Assembly (NCBI RefSeq): GCF_019219825.1
Contig: NZ_JAHUXH010000041.1
Coordinates: forward strand, 1-54,313
Source: Streptomyces sp. TRM70350
GTDB taxonomy: Bacteria; Actinomycetota; Actinomycetes; Streptomycetales; Streptomycetaceae
Length of the DNA stretch: 54,313 bases
Reading direction: 5' to 3'
Of the stretch, positions 7,218 through 15,692 are shown one piece after another (position 1 is the first letter of the stretch; the number at the start of each line of letters is the position of its first letter). The notes below the pieces were generated by a model. That model saw only the letters and a list, made by a program, of their open reading frames with translations, had not been told where the DNA came from and did not search any database. Position numbers and translations under genes: made by a program.

Positions 7218-9314
7218 ATGTCCCACGACGGCGTCGGCCTGCGTGCTGTGATGCGCTCGGTCGCCTTCCTCACCGCGGGTGTGCTCGCGGTGCCCGCTCT
7301 GGCCGGGTGCGGCTCGGACGACAAGGCCGGCAAGCCGCTGGTCGGACGGAACATCGCGCCGGCCGCCCGGGCGCAGGTGGCCGACGGCGGCACCCTGCGC
7401 TGGGCCGTGGACGCCGTACCGGAGACGCTGAACACCTTCCAGGCCGATGCCGACGCGACCACCACGAAGATCGCTCAGGCCGTGCTGCCGTCGATGTACC
7501 GGATGAACGACAGCGGGCGGCCGGAGATCAACCCCGACTACCTGGAATCGGCCGAGGTCGTCGAGACCGAGCCACGGCAGGTGGTCCTCTACAGGCTCAA
7601 CCAGCAGGCCGTCTGGAGCGACGGCCGGGAGATCGGCGCGGCCGACTTCGCCGCCCAGTGGCGGGCCCTGTCCGGGAAGGACAGCGCCTACTGGACCGCG
7701 CGCAACGCCGGGTACGACCGCATCGAGCGGATCGAGCGGGGCAAGAGCAACCTGGAGGTCAAGGTCACCTTCGGGCGGCCCTACGCCGACTGGAAGTCGC
7801 TGTTCACGCCGCTGTACCCGAAGGAGGTCATGGGCACGCCCGACGCCTTCAACGACGGGGCGCGCACGAAGCTGAAGGTCACCGCCGGGCCGTTCACCGT
7901 GGAGAAGGTCGACAAGAAGAAGGACGAGGTCACCCTCGTCCGCAGTACGCGCTGGTGGGGGGAGCCGGCCAAGCTCTCCAAGATCGTGCTGGTGGCCGTG
8001 GAGCGGGAGAAGCGGGCCGAGGCGCTGGCCGCCGGGACCGTGGACCTCGCCGAGGTCGACGCCGCCACCGCCCAGCGCATCGACCTCGCCGGGCGCCCCA
8101 AAGGGACCGGTACGCCGCTCCAGGGCTCGAAGGCGGAGGGCGCCAAGGACATGGGGGCGCTGGGCCGCTACGAGGTCCGCAAGTCGCTGGAACCGGCCTA
8201 CACCCAGCTCGCCCTCAACGGCGCCGACGGTCCGCTCGCCGACGAACGGGTCCGCCGGGCCGTGGCCCGCGCCCTCGATCGCGAGGAGCTGGCGGAGGTC
8301 GTCCTGAAGCCGCTGGGGCTGCCCGCGGTGCCGGTCGGCAGCCACCTCGCACTGTCCGGGCAGGCCGCGTACGCCGACAGCAGCGGGGCGCTGGGAGGCC
8401 AGGACACCAAGGAGGCGCAGGCGCTGCTCGCGGACGCGGGGTGGGTGCGCGGGGGGCCGCTGAAGGACCCGAAGAAGAAGGAGGAGAAGGAGCAGGAGAA
8501 GGCGGCGGGCGCGGAGGGCAAGTCGGCGTCGCCTTCGCCTTCGTCGTCGGCGGGGGAGGACGACGGGACGTACATCGTGGGGGAGGAGGACGGGAAGGCG
8601 GGGGAGGACCCCGAGGGGCGTGACCGCCAGGACCAGGAGGAACCCCCGCATCTCGCGCAGGACGGCAAGCAGCACGTCGGGCAGGGTGGCGGGGCGCAGG
8701 GGGCGTACGCCCCCAAGGGCACCGCCGCTCCGGGGGCCGCGGCCGGGCCGCTCGCCAAGGACGGCAAGCAGCTCACGCTGCGCTTCGTGCTGCCGTCGGG
8801 GTCGGGGTCCGACACGCTGCACAAGGTCGCGGACCGTATCTCGCGCATGCTGCAGCGGGTGGGGATCCGCACGGAGACGACGAAGGTCTCCGACGCCAGC
8901 TACTTCAAGGATCACATCGCGAACGGTGAGTACGATCTCGCGCTGTACTCCTGGCCCGCGTCGGCGTTCCCCGCGACCGACGCGCGGCCGATCTACGCCA
9001 AGCCGGTACCGGCCGCCGACGGCTCGCTGACCGTCGAGCAGAACTACACACGGGTCGGCACGGACCAGGTCGACCAGCTGTTCGACCAGGCCATCGCCAC
9101 GCTGGACGAGGAGGAGTCCCGCGACCTCGTCCGCAAGGCCGACTCCCGCATCTGGGCCGCCGCCGGCTCGATCCCCCTCTACCAGCGCCCCCAACTCACC
9201 GCCGCCCGCAAGAACCTCGCCAACACCGGCTCCTTCGGCTTCGAGACACCGGTGTACGAGGACATGGGCTTCCTGAAGAAGGCCAAGAAGACGGTGCAGG
9301 CGGCCCGCGACTGA
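7218..9314 (+). CDS. ABC-transporter family 5 solute-binding lipoprotein with a charged insertion
   Basis: The 698-residue protein has a lipoprotein signal peptide with lipobox ALAGC (Cys31) and should be anchored on the outer face of the membrane. Residues about 45-410 and 510-680 make up an SBP_bac_5 (DppA/OppA-type) binding protein; IYxQPQL-like and Y-rich segments near the end are typical. Between them, about residues 413-510, is a low-complexity insertion rich in Lys/Glu, then Ser/Pro, Asp/Glu/Gly and Gly/Ala. This makes the protein about 100-150 residues longer than usual. No permease or ATPase gene is next to it, so it is an orphan binding protein or shares another transporter. The ATG at 7218 has a perfect ribosome binding site; an inner ATG at 7251 would give a shorter signal peptide. 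Confidence 0.85.
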   Translation: MSHDGVGLRAVMRSVAFLTAGVLAVPALAGCGSDDKAGKPLVGRNIAPAARAQVADGGTLRWAVDAVPETLNTFQADADATTTKIAQAVLPSMYRMNDSGRPEINPDYLESAEVVETEPRQVVLYRLNQQAVWSDGREIGAADFAAQWRALSGKDSAYWTARNAGYDRIERIERGKSNLEVKVTFGRPYADWKSLFTPLYPKEVMGTPDAFNDGARTKLKVTAGPFTVEKVDKKKDEVTLVRSTRWWGEPAKLSKIVLVAVEREKRAEALAAGTVDLAEVDAATAQRIDLAGRPKGTGTPLQGSKAEGAKDMGALGRYEVRKSLEPAYTQLALNGADGPLADERVRRAVARALDREELAEVVLKPLGLPAVPVGSHLALSGQAAYADSSGALGGQDTKEAQALLADAGWVRGGPLKDPKKKEEKEQEKAAGAEGKSASPSPSSSAGEDDGTYIVGEEDGKAGEDPEGRDRQDQEEPPHLAQDGKQHVGQGGGAQGAYAPKGTAAPGAAAGPLAKDGKQLTLRFVLPSGSGSDTLHKVADRISRMLQRVGIRTETTKVSDASYFKDHIANGEYDLALYSWPASAFPATDARPIYAKPVPAADGSLTVEQNYTRVGTDQVDQLFDQAIATLDEEESRDLVRKADSRIWAAAGSIPLYQRPQLTAARKNLANTGSFGFETPVYEDMGFLKKAKKTVQAARD

Positions 9315-9379
9315 CCGGGGCTCCGCCCGGCGAGCGGAACCGGGTGACGGCCGAAGCGGACGTCGTAACTGGGGGCACG

Positions 9380-9600
9380 CGTGCTGGGGCTGTGTGTGGG
9401 GGTTGGGTTCTGGTGTTGTCGGTGGTGTTGGGGCTGTGTGTGGCGGTGGGTTCTGGCTGTCGCCCGTGGTGTTGGGGCTGCGTGGCGGTTGGGTTCTGAC
9501 TGTTGCCGGTGGTGCTGGGCTGTGCGTGGCGGCTGGGCTCTGACTGTTGCCGGTGTACTGGGGCTGTGCGCCGCGGTTGGGTTCTGACTTCGCCCGTAGT
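9380..9600. repeat. degenerate tandem repeat, unit about 43-45 bases, ~5 copies
   Basis: Each copy has the core tggggctgtg...ggttgggttctg followed by a variable ctgttgccggtg or ctgtcgcccgtg. Copies begin near 9384, 9424, 9468, 9511 and 9556 and drift after 9600. The strand composition is strongly G/T over A/C. Confidence 0.6.
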
Positions 9601-10110
9601 GCCAGGGCCGCGGGCCTCAGCTGGGTCGTGACTGCGGCCCGCACCGCCCGGGCCGCCCGTTGCATCCGTGCCCCGCGCCGCTCGCGGCCGTGTCCGGGGT
9701 GTTGCCCTGGCTGCTGTCGTCCGTGTGGCTGCCCGCCCCGTGTGCTGGCCGGTGTCGGGGCTCGCTCTTGTTGCTGTCGGGGCCGCGCTCTTTCGTCGTG
9801 GCTGTGCTGTCGCCGTTCGTGCAGCGGCCGCAGCTGTGTCCCGCGGCTGCCGTCCGCATGGCCGCCCGCGGCCGTGCCCGGGTCGCCCGTCGCAGCTGTG
9901 CCCCGGCTGTCGTCGCGGCTCACCTCGCCGCTGCCGCAGCCGCGTCCTGCCGTCGTAGCCGCGCTGCCGCCACCACCCCAGCCACCCCCTCTCCGCAGCC
10001 GCCCTTGCTGCGCGGGCAGTCGTGCCGCTGGGGCGGCGCGGGTGGGCGCAGGGGCGGCACGTGGCGTCGGGCTGTGCGTCCGACCTGTGGCACCGACGTC
10101 GGTTACCTGT

Positions 10111-10180
10111 CAACGCCGGGCTGGGCGACCGCCCCGGGCACCCACGAACGCCGGGCTGGGCGACCGCCCGGGCACCCACG
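10111..10180. repeat. 34-base direct repeat, two tandem copies
   Basis: Two adjacent copies of a unit beginning aacgccgggctgggcgaccg and ending gggcacccacg, differing by one C, lie about 180 bases upstream of typA. They look like a recent tandem duplication. Confidence 0.65.
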
Positions 10181-10363
10181 TACGCCGACCTGCGCAGCCG
10201 CCCTCCCCATAACGCTCCCCACCTGCCCCAACACATCCCCGCAAGCCCCACTCACCGCGGCCCCGTACCATGGGGTGAGGCCGTGGCGTGTCAAGCCCGG
10301 CAGGGCGCGCGTAACACAGTCCTACGCGCAGCCGTCCTCACCATCCCGGGAGAACGCCGCAAT

Positions 10364-12271
10364 ATGGCCACGCGCCACGACATCCGTAACGTCGCCATCG
10401 TCGCCCACGTCGACCACGGCAAGACGACCATCGTCGACGCCATGCTGAAGCAGGCCGGTGCCTTCGCCGCGCACCAGCTGGAGTCGGTCGACGACCGCGT
10501 CATGGACTCGAACGACCTGGAGCGTGAGAAGGGCATCACGATCCTCGCCAAGAACACCGCGGTGAAGTACCACCCGAAGGACGGCGGGGACCCGATCACC
10601 ATCAACATCATCGACACCCCCGGCCACGCCGACTTCGGCGGTGAGGTCGAGCGGGGGCTGTCCATGGTCGACGGCGTGGTCCTGCTCGTCGACGCCTCCG
10701 AGGGGCCGCTGCCGCAGACCCGCTTCGTGCTGCGCAAGGCGCTGCAGGCCCGGCTCCCCGTCATCCTGTGCATCAACAAGACCGACCGCCCGGACGCCCG
10801 TATCGACGAGGTCGTCAACGAGACCTACGACCTCTTCCTCGACCTGGACGCCGACGAGGACCAGATCGAGTTCCCGATCGTCTACGCGTGCGGCCGGGAC
10901 GGGATCGCCTCCCTCACCAAGCCCGAGGACGGGACCGTCCCCACCGACTCCACCAGCCTGGAGCCGTTCTTCTCCACGATCCTGGAGCACATCCCGGCCC
11001 CGACCTACGACGAGGGCGCCCCGCTCCAGGCACACGTCACCAACCTCGACGCCGACAACTTCCTCGGCCGTATCGCGCTGCTCCGCGTCCAGCAGGGCGA
11101 GCTGCGCAAGGGCCAGACGGTCGCCTGGATGAAGCGCGACGGCAGCGTGCAGAGCGTCCGCATCTCCGAGCTGCTGATGACCGAGGCCCTCACCCGCGGC
11201 CCCGCCGAGAAGGCCGGCCCCGGTGACATCTGCGCCGTGGCCGGTATCCCGGACATCATGATCGGCGAGACCCTGGCCGACACCGAGAACCCGGTCGCGC
11301 TGCCGCTCATCACGGTCGACGAGCCCGCCATCTCGATGGTCATCGGCACCAACACCTCCCCGCTGGTCGGCCGTGGCGCCACCGGCAAGGGCGCCGACAA
11401 CAAGGCGGCCGTGAAGGACCGTAAGGTGACGGCCCGTCAGGTCAAGGACCGCCTGGACCGCGAGCTGATCGGCAACGTCTCGCTCCGCGTCCTCGACACC
11501 GAGCGCCCGGACGCCTGGGAGGTGCAGGGCCGCGGTGAGCTGGCGCTGGCCATCCTCGTCGAGACCATGCGCCGCGAGGGCTACGAGCTGACCGTCGGCA
11601 AGCCCCAGGTGGTCACCAAGGACGTCGACGGCAAGGTCTACGAGCCGGTCGAGCGCATGACCATCGACGTGCCCGAGGAGCACATGGGCGCGGTCACCCA
11701 GCTCATGGGTGTGCGCAAGGGCCGGATGGACAACATGTCCAACCACGGTTCGGGCTGGGTCCGCATGGAGTTCGTCGTGCCGTCCCGCGGCCTGATCGGT
11801 TTCCGGACGGAGTTCCTCACCCAGACCCGCGGCACCGGCATCGCGCACTCCATCCACGAGGGCTTCGAGCCGTGGTTCGGCCCCCTGCAGACCCGTAACA
11901 ACGGCTCGCTCGTCGCGGACCGTGCCGGTGCCGTCACCGCCTTCGCGATGACGAACCTCCAGGAGCGCGGCGTGCTCTTCGTGGAGCCGGGCACCGAGGT
12001 GTACGAGGGCATGATCGTCGGCGAGAACTCCCGCTCCGACGACATGGACGTCAACATCACCAAGGAGAAGAAGCTCACCAACATGCGCTCCTCCACGGCC
12101 GATGTGACCGAGTCCATCGTGCCGCCGCGCAAGCTGTCGCTGGAGCAGTCCCTGGAGTTCTGCCGCGACGACGAGTGCGTCGAGGTCACCCCGGAGGCGG
12201 TGCGCATCCGCAAGGTCGTGCTCGACCAGCGCGAGCGGGCCCGCGCCGCGAGCCGCGCCAAGCACGGCTGA
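10364..12271 (+). CDS. typA: translational GTPase TypA/BipA
   Basis: A 635-residue ribosome-associated GTPase that helps large-subunit assembly and stress adaptation. The G domain shows G1 AHVDHGKTT (residues about 14-22), the effector/G2 region with EREKGITI, G3 DTPGHADF and G4 NKTD. It is followed by a domain II like that of EF-G, then domains III, V and the BipA-specific C-terminal domain (RKGRMDNMSNHGSGW and the CRDDECVEVTPEAVRIRK end). The open frame extends 114 codons upstream into the repeat-bearing gap, but ATG 10364 behind GGGAGA matches the family start (MATRHDIRNVAIV). A strong terminator follows. Confidence 0.97.
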   Translation: MATRHDIRNVAIVAHVDHGKTTIVDAMLKQAGAFAAHQLESVDDRVMDSNDLEREKGITILAKNTAVKYHPKDGGDPITINIIDTPGHADFGGEVERGLSMVDGVVLLVDASEGPLPQTRFVLRKALQARLPVILCINKTDRPDARIDEVVNETYDLFLDLDADEDQIEFPIVYACGRDGIASLTKPEDGTVPTDSTSLEPFFSTILEHIPAPTYDEGAPLQAHVTNLDADNFLGRIALLRVQQGELRKGQTVAWMKRDGSVQSVRISELLMTEALTRGPAEKAGPGDICAVAGIPDIMIGETLADTENPVALPLITVDEPAISMVIGTNTSPLVGRGATGKGADNKAAVKDRKVTARQVKDRLDRELIGNVSLRVLDTERPDAWEVQGRGELALAILVETMRREGYELTVGKPQVVTKDVDGKVYEPVERMTIDVPEEHMGAVTQLMGVRKGRMDNMSNHGSGWVRMEFVVPSRGLIGFRTEFLTQTRGTGIAHSIHEGFEPWFGPLQTRNNGSLVADRAGAVTAFAMTNLQERGVLFVEPGTEVYEGMIVGENSRSDDMDVNITKEKKLTNMRSSTADVTESIVPPRKLSLEQSLEFCRDDECVEVTPEAVRIRKVVLDQRERARAASRAKHG

Positions 12272-12293
12272 CGGCCTCTCAAGGGCCCTGTGA

Positions 12294-12335
12294 AAGGACC
12301 CGGCCCCCTCCGTCACGGGAGGGGGCCGGGTCCTT
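12294..12335 (+). terminator. terminator after typA
   Basis: Perfect 18-base-pair stem (12294-12311 with 12318-12335) and a six-base loop, starting 22 bases after the typA stop. There is no long U run, as is usual in Streptomyces. Confidence 0.85.
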
Positions 12336-12652
12336 GGGCTGGGACCGTTCAGCAGCCTGTCAGCAGCTCGTGAAGCCCTGTTCGGATATCGGTGCTCCGG
12401 CGATCAAGTTTCGGACATGTAAACAAAAATCCCTCCCGCTATGTCTAGTTCGCCGGTTTTCCGTCTCACCTGTCAAGCGCGCGCAGGTGTCAATCTTTGC
12501 AATTTTTGCTCAAAAAATGGACGGTAGGGAGATCCCTGTGCCTTCCGCCCTTGACGCGCGTTGATGCCCTTGGCGAAAGTTCCCCCAAACCACAGAACCT
12601 GCCGGTATCTGTGCTGCGCTCAGCTCTCCAACCCCCCGGGGGAAGAACACAC
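12336..12652 (+). promoter_or_regulatory. A+T-rich leader of the bldK operon
   Basis: Between the typA terminator and bldKA is a stretch (about 12400-12540) much richer in A/T than its surroundings, with tgtaaacaaaaatccc, ttgcaatttttgc and ctcaaaaaatgg. It contains nested small palindromes (GCAATTTTTGC; ATTTTT...AAAAAT at 12502-12520). A TTGACG at about 12550 is a weak -35 candidate without a good -10. The stretch is the likely promoter and operator region for a developmentally controlled operon, and GGGGGAAG at about 12638-12645 is the bldKA ribosome binding site. Confidence 0.55.
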
Positions 12653-13699
12653 ATGACCAGTCCAACCAAGGCCGAGGGCTCCGGGTCCACGGTCGCCTTG
12701 GACCCAGAGCTCGAAGCGACCTCCGAGGTCGCCAAGGGAGCGAAGAAGCTCGAAGGCCGTTCCCCCGGGCAGTTGATGTGGCAGCGCTTCAAGCGTGACC
12801 GTACAGGGATGATCTGTGCCGGCGTAGTGATTTTCTTCTTCGCCATCGCCCTGCTGGCGCCCGTGCTCACCGCGATCAGTGGCACGAACCCGTACACCCT
12901 GTACGGACAGGACCCCACCTACGCGGACAAGCCCGTGCTGGACGAGTTCGGTCTTCCGCTGGGCTACTTCGGTGGGGTCTCCGCCGACCACTGGTTCGGC
13001 GTGGAGCCGCAGTACGGCCGTGACCTCTTCGCCATGCTGATGTACGGCATGCGGACCTCGCTGTACATGGCGGTGGGTGTGGCCACCCTGCTGACCATCA
13101 CCGGTGTGATCATCGGTGTCGTCGGCGGCTACTTCGGCGGCCGCGTCGACTTCTGGCTCGGCCGGGTCACGGACTTCTTCCTGTCCTTCCCGTCGCAGCT
13201 GTTCTTCATCGCCTTCATGCCCGTGGTCACCGCCTTCTTCGTGGACCCCAGGGAAGAGACGCCCACGTACTTCCGAGCGCTGGCCATCCTGATCGTGCTG
13301 TGGGTCCTCGGCTGGATGGGCATGGCCCGACTCGTCCGCTCCGTCGTGCTGGCACTGCGTGAGCGCGAGTTCATCGAGGCTGCCAAGGTTTCCGGCGCTT
13401 CGCCGGCGCGGATCATCCGCAAGGAGATCCTGCCGAACATCGTCACGCCGGTGCTGGTGCAGTACACGTACCAGCTGCCCAGCACCATCCTGACCATCGC
13501 CTTCCTCTCCTTCGCGGGTGTCGGCTTCGTGGAGCCCACCCCGGACTGGGGACGACTGTTCGCCGCCGGTGCGCAGTACACCCAGCAGGACCCGGCCTTC
13601 ATCTTCTTCCCGGGCGTGGCGCTGGTGATCTTCATCCTGTGCTTCAACCTCCTCGGAGACTCCGTACGGGATGCCTTCGACCCCAAGTCCGGGCGCTAG
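12653..13699 (+). CDS. bldKA: oligopeptide ABC permease, DppC/OppC type (BldKA)
   Basis: A 348-residue inner-membrane permease. A cytosolic N-terminal tail of about 50 residues leads to a first membrane helix (MICAGVVIFFFAIALLAPVL) and an OppC-type N-terminal region, then five helices of the BPD_transp_1 domain. The ATPase-contact loop is seen in EAAKVSGASPARIIRKEILPN. The ATG at 12653 follows GGGGGAAG; the upstream open frame runs through the A+T-rich leader and is not coding. First gene of a five-gene permease-SBP-permease-ATPase-ATPase operon. That order is that of S. coelicolor bldKA-E, whose product imports an extracellular peptide needed for aerial mycelium. Assignment to bldK rests on order and family. 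Confidence 0.88.
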   Translation: MTSPTKAEGSGSTVALDPELEATSEVAKGAKKLEGRSPGQLMWQRFKRDRTGMICAGVVIFFFAIALLAPVLTAISGTNPYTLYGQDPTYADKPVLDEFGLPLGYFGGVSADHWFGVEPQYGRDLFAMLMYGMRTSLYMAVGVATLLTITGVIIGVVGGYFGGRVDFWLGRVTDFFLSFPSQLFFIAFMPVVTAFFVDPREETPTYFRALAILIVLWVLGWMGMARLVRSVVLALREREFIEAAKVSGASPARIIRKEILPNIVTPVLVQYTYQLPSTILTIAFLSFAGVGFVEPTPDWGRLFAAGAQYTQQDPAFIFFPGVALVIFILCFNLLGDSVRDAFDPKSGR

Positions 13700-13765
13700 A
13701 CCGTCCATTGGTGGGGGGTGGCTGCCGCCCCCGCGTCGGCCTACCAGCCGCGTCAGGCAGTACTC

Positions 13766-13786
13766 ATGGATAACAACGACAGGTAG
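13766..13786 (+). other. possible six-codon leader peptide before bldKB
   Basis: ATG GAT AAC AAC GAC AGG TAG lies 14 bases before the bldKB start. The stop codon is within the AGGTAGGTG stretch that probably serves as the bldKB ribosome binding site. It may be chance. Confidence 0.2.
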
Positions 13787-13799
13787 GTGCATACGCCTC

Positions 13800-15593
13800 A
13801 TGAAGTCGCTCAACTCGCGCAGAGCGCGCGCCATAGTGGTCGCCATCGCGGCCGGCTCCCTCGCGCTCACCGGCTGCTCGGAGAACACCGGCGGCAGCTC
13901 CGGAAAGAACTCCAAGGAAGACCAGGAGAAGGCCAAGGAGCAGTCGAAGGGCGTTGCCTACCTGGACGCCGCGGCCTCGGCCGGCCCGGCCGAGGAGGTC
14001 CCGGGCGCCAAGCCCGGCGGCACCATCACGGTCTACCAGGAGTCGGCCCTGACCCACATGGACCCGGGCCAGATCTACGTCTCCGACGCCGGTCAGTTCG
14101 CCAACCTGGTCTTCCGCGGCCTGACCAACTTCCAGGAGGACGGCAAGGGCGGCGTCGCGGTCGTCGGTGACCTCGCGACCGACTCGGGCAAGGCGTCCAA
14201 CGACAACAAGACCTGGACGTTCACGCTCAAGGACAACCTCAAGGACGCCAACGGCAACCCGATCAACTCGGCCGACGTCCGTCACACCATCGAGCGTCTG
14301 TACGCCGAGTTCATCTTCGACGGCCCGACCTTCCTGCAGTCCTGGCTGAGCGGCGCGGACTACCGCAAGGCCCTGCCGGACGGCGGCTTCGGCAACAAGC
14401 ACCTGCCGGACTCGGTGCTGGAGACCCCGGACGACAAGACCATCGTCTTCCACTTCGACAAGCCGCGCCCCGACCTGCCGATGGCGCTCGCCATGCCGGG
14501 CTACTCCATCGTGCCGGAGGAGACCGACACGAAGGAGAAGTACGACCAGGCCCCCGTCGCCACCGGTCCCTACAAGATTTCGGAGTTCAAGGCGGGCAAG
14601 TCCCTCAAACTCGTCAAGAACGAGAACTGGGACCCGAAGTCCGACGCCGTGCGCCACCAGTACGTGGACGGCTGGAACTTCCAGTTCGGTGTCACCGAGT
14701 CCACCCAGACCAAGCGTCTGATCGCCGACCAGGGCGACACCAAGAACGCCATCCAGTTCACCGGCACCGTCGACGCCACCCAGATCCAGGACGTCATCGG
14801 CGACCCCGAGGTCAAGAAGCGCACGATCCAGGGCTACGCGCCCTACGTCATGCAGCTCACCTTCAACCTGGACCGGGTCAAGAACAAGACGGTCCGTGAC
14901 GCCGTGACCTACGCGGTCAACTCCAAGTCACTCATCGCCGGTGAGGGCGGTGCCTACGGCGGTGACGTCGCCCCGAACCTGTTCGCCCCGACCCTGCCGG
15001 GCTACGACCCGACGTACGACCCGTACGGCCGCCTGAAGACGCCGGCCGGCAACATCGAGAAGGCCAAGGAACTGCTCGCGGACGTCCCGGCCGCCGAGAA
15101 GAAGCTCGTCTTCGCCTACGCCAACTCCGAGGCGGGCCAGAAGCGCAAGGTCGCCATCGAGGACGCGCTGACCAAGGTCGGCATCGACGTCGTCGCCAAG
15201 GAGATCGACGCGGCCAGCTACTACGAGCAGATCGGCAAGGTCGACAACCCGTACGACATCTACATCACCGGCTGGGGCCAGGACTGGCCGTCCCCGGCCA
15301 CGGTCGTCACCCCGGTCTACGACGGTGACCTGGTCGGCGACGGTCAGTCGAACTACTCGCACATCAACGACCCCAAGGTCCAGGAGCTGATCAACAAGGC
15401 CATCACCCAGCAGCCCGAGGAGGCGGCCAAGACCTGGCAGGAGGCGCACAAGCGCATCCTCGAAGGCGTCAACCCCGCCGCTCCGCTGTGGTACGTCAAG
15501 CAGTTCCAGCTCTACGGTTCGAACATCGGCGGTGCCCGCTACAGCACCGAGTCCAGCTACATCGACGTCACCCGACTGTTCCTGAAGTCGTAA
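13800..15593 (+). CDS. bldKB: oligopeptide-binding lipoprotein (BldKB)
   Basis: A 597-residue substrate-binding protein of the SBP_bac_5 family. The signal peptide MKSLNSRRARA... ends in lipobox LALTGC (Cys26), so it is lipid-anchored outside the cell. A Ser/Lys/Glu-rich linker of about 40 residues precedes the two-lobed binding domain beginning PGGTITVYQES. It captures the peptide and hands it to the BldKA/BldKC permease. The ATG at 13800 is the only start that gives a normal signal peptide; the frame is open further upstream through the end of bldKA. A hairpin follows the gene and may raise its transcript over the downstream genes. In S. coelicolor, loss of this protein gives a bald phenotype. 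Confidence 0.9.
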   Translation: MKSLNSRRARAIVVAIAAGSLALTGCSENTGGSSGKNSKEDQEKAKEQSKGVAYLDAAASAGPAEEVPGAKPGGTITVYQESALTHMDPGQIYVSDAGQFANLVFRGLTNFQEDGKGGVAVVGDLATDSGKASNDNKTWTFTLKDNLKDANGNPINSADVRHTIERLYAEFIFDGPTFLQSWLSGADYRKALPDGGFGNKHLPDSVLETPDDKTIVFHFDKPRPDLPMALAMPGYSIVPEETDTKEKYDQAPVATGPYKISEFKAGKSLKLVKNENWDPKSDAVRHQYVDGWNFQFGVTESTQTKRLIADQGDTKNAIQFTGTVDATQIQDVIGDPEVKKRTIQGYAPYVMQLTFNLDRVKNKTVRDAVTYAVNSKSLIAGEGGAYGGDVAPNLFAPTLPGYDPTYDPYGRLKTPAGNIEKAKELLADVPAAEKKLVFAYANSEAGQKRKVAIEDALTKVGIDVVAKEIDAASYYEQIGKVDNPYDIYITGWGQDWPSPATVVTPVYDGDLVGDGQSNYSHINDPKVQELINKAITQQPEEAAKTWQEAHKRILEGVNPAAPLWYVKQFQLYGSNIGGARYSTESSYIDVTRLFLKS

Positions 15594-15608
15594 CTCTCTA
15601 CGGCTGAT

Positions 15609-15644
15609 CGCGGGGGTACGCACCAGGCGGAGCGTGCCCCCGCG
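15609..15644 (+). terminator. hairpin between bldKB and bldKC (attenuator or mRNA stabiliser)
   Basis: 13-base stem 15609-15621 with 15632-15644, one G-T wobble, ten-base loop. It lies 15 bases after the bldKB stop inside the operon. Such hairpins often let the binding protein be made in excess over the membrane parts. Confidence 0.65.
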
Positions 15645-15692
15645 GTTCCGTGAAACCATCCACCGTCTCCGCAGAGAGCAGCCCCCACCGCC

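Larger units (their letters stand above)
9315..10363. other. 1 kb gene-poor gap with degenerate repeats before typA
   Basis: No convincing gene is seen in either strand. Frames stay open only because the G+C is high; the predicted peptides are Arg/Pro/Ala-rich and shifted by repeats. 9380-9600 carries about five degenerate copies of a 43-45 base G/T-rich unit. 9600-10010 is C/G/T-rich, pyrimidine-biased and full of small cgtcgt-type repeats. 10111-10180 has a direct repeat. The last 150 bases should hold the typA promoter. A non-coding RNA is possible but not shown. Confidence 0.6.

Noticed and set aside
9380..9600. CRISPR-like array
   Set aside because: The units are contiguous and degenerate, with no unique spacers of fixed length and no cas genes.
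7158..9923. A very long minus-strand open frame opposite the binding-protein gene
   Set aside because: It is a shadow of the plus-strand lipoprotein gene plus the repeat gap: composition is Arg/Gly/Leu-rich, with no ribosome site and no recognisable domain. The plus gene has a signal peptide and family motifs.
10022..10363. N-terminal extension of typA into the repeat gap
   Set aside because: The extra 114 codons are Arg/Pro-rich repeat sequence, while the family starts at MATRHDIRNVAIV with its own ribosome binding site.
12497..12652. Extension of bldKA through the A+T-rich leader
   Set aside because: The frame begins in the leader at a TTG without a ribosome site, and its codon use is unlike the gene; ATG 12653 has GGGGGAAG.
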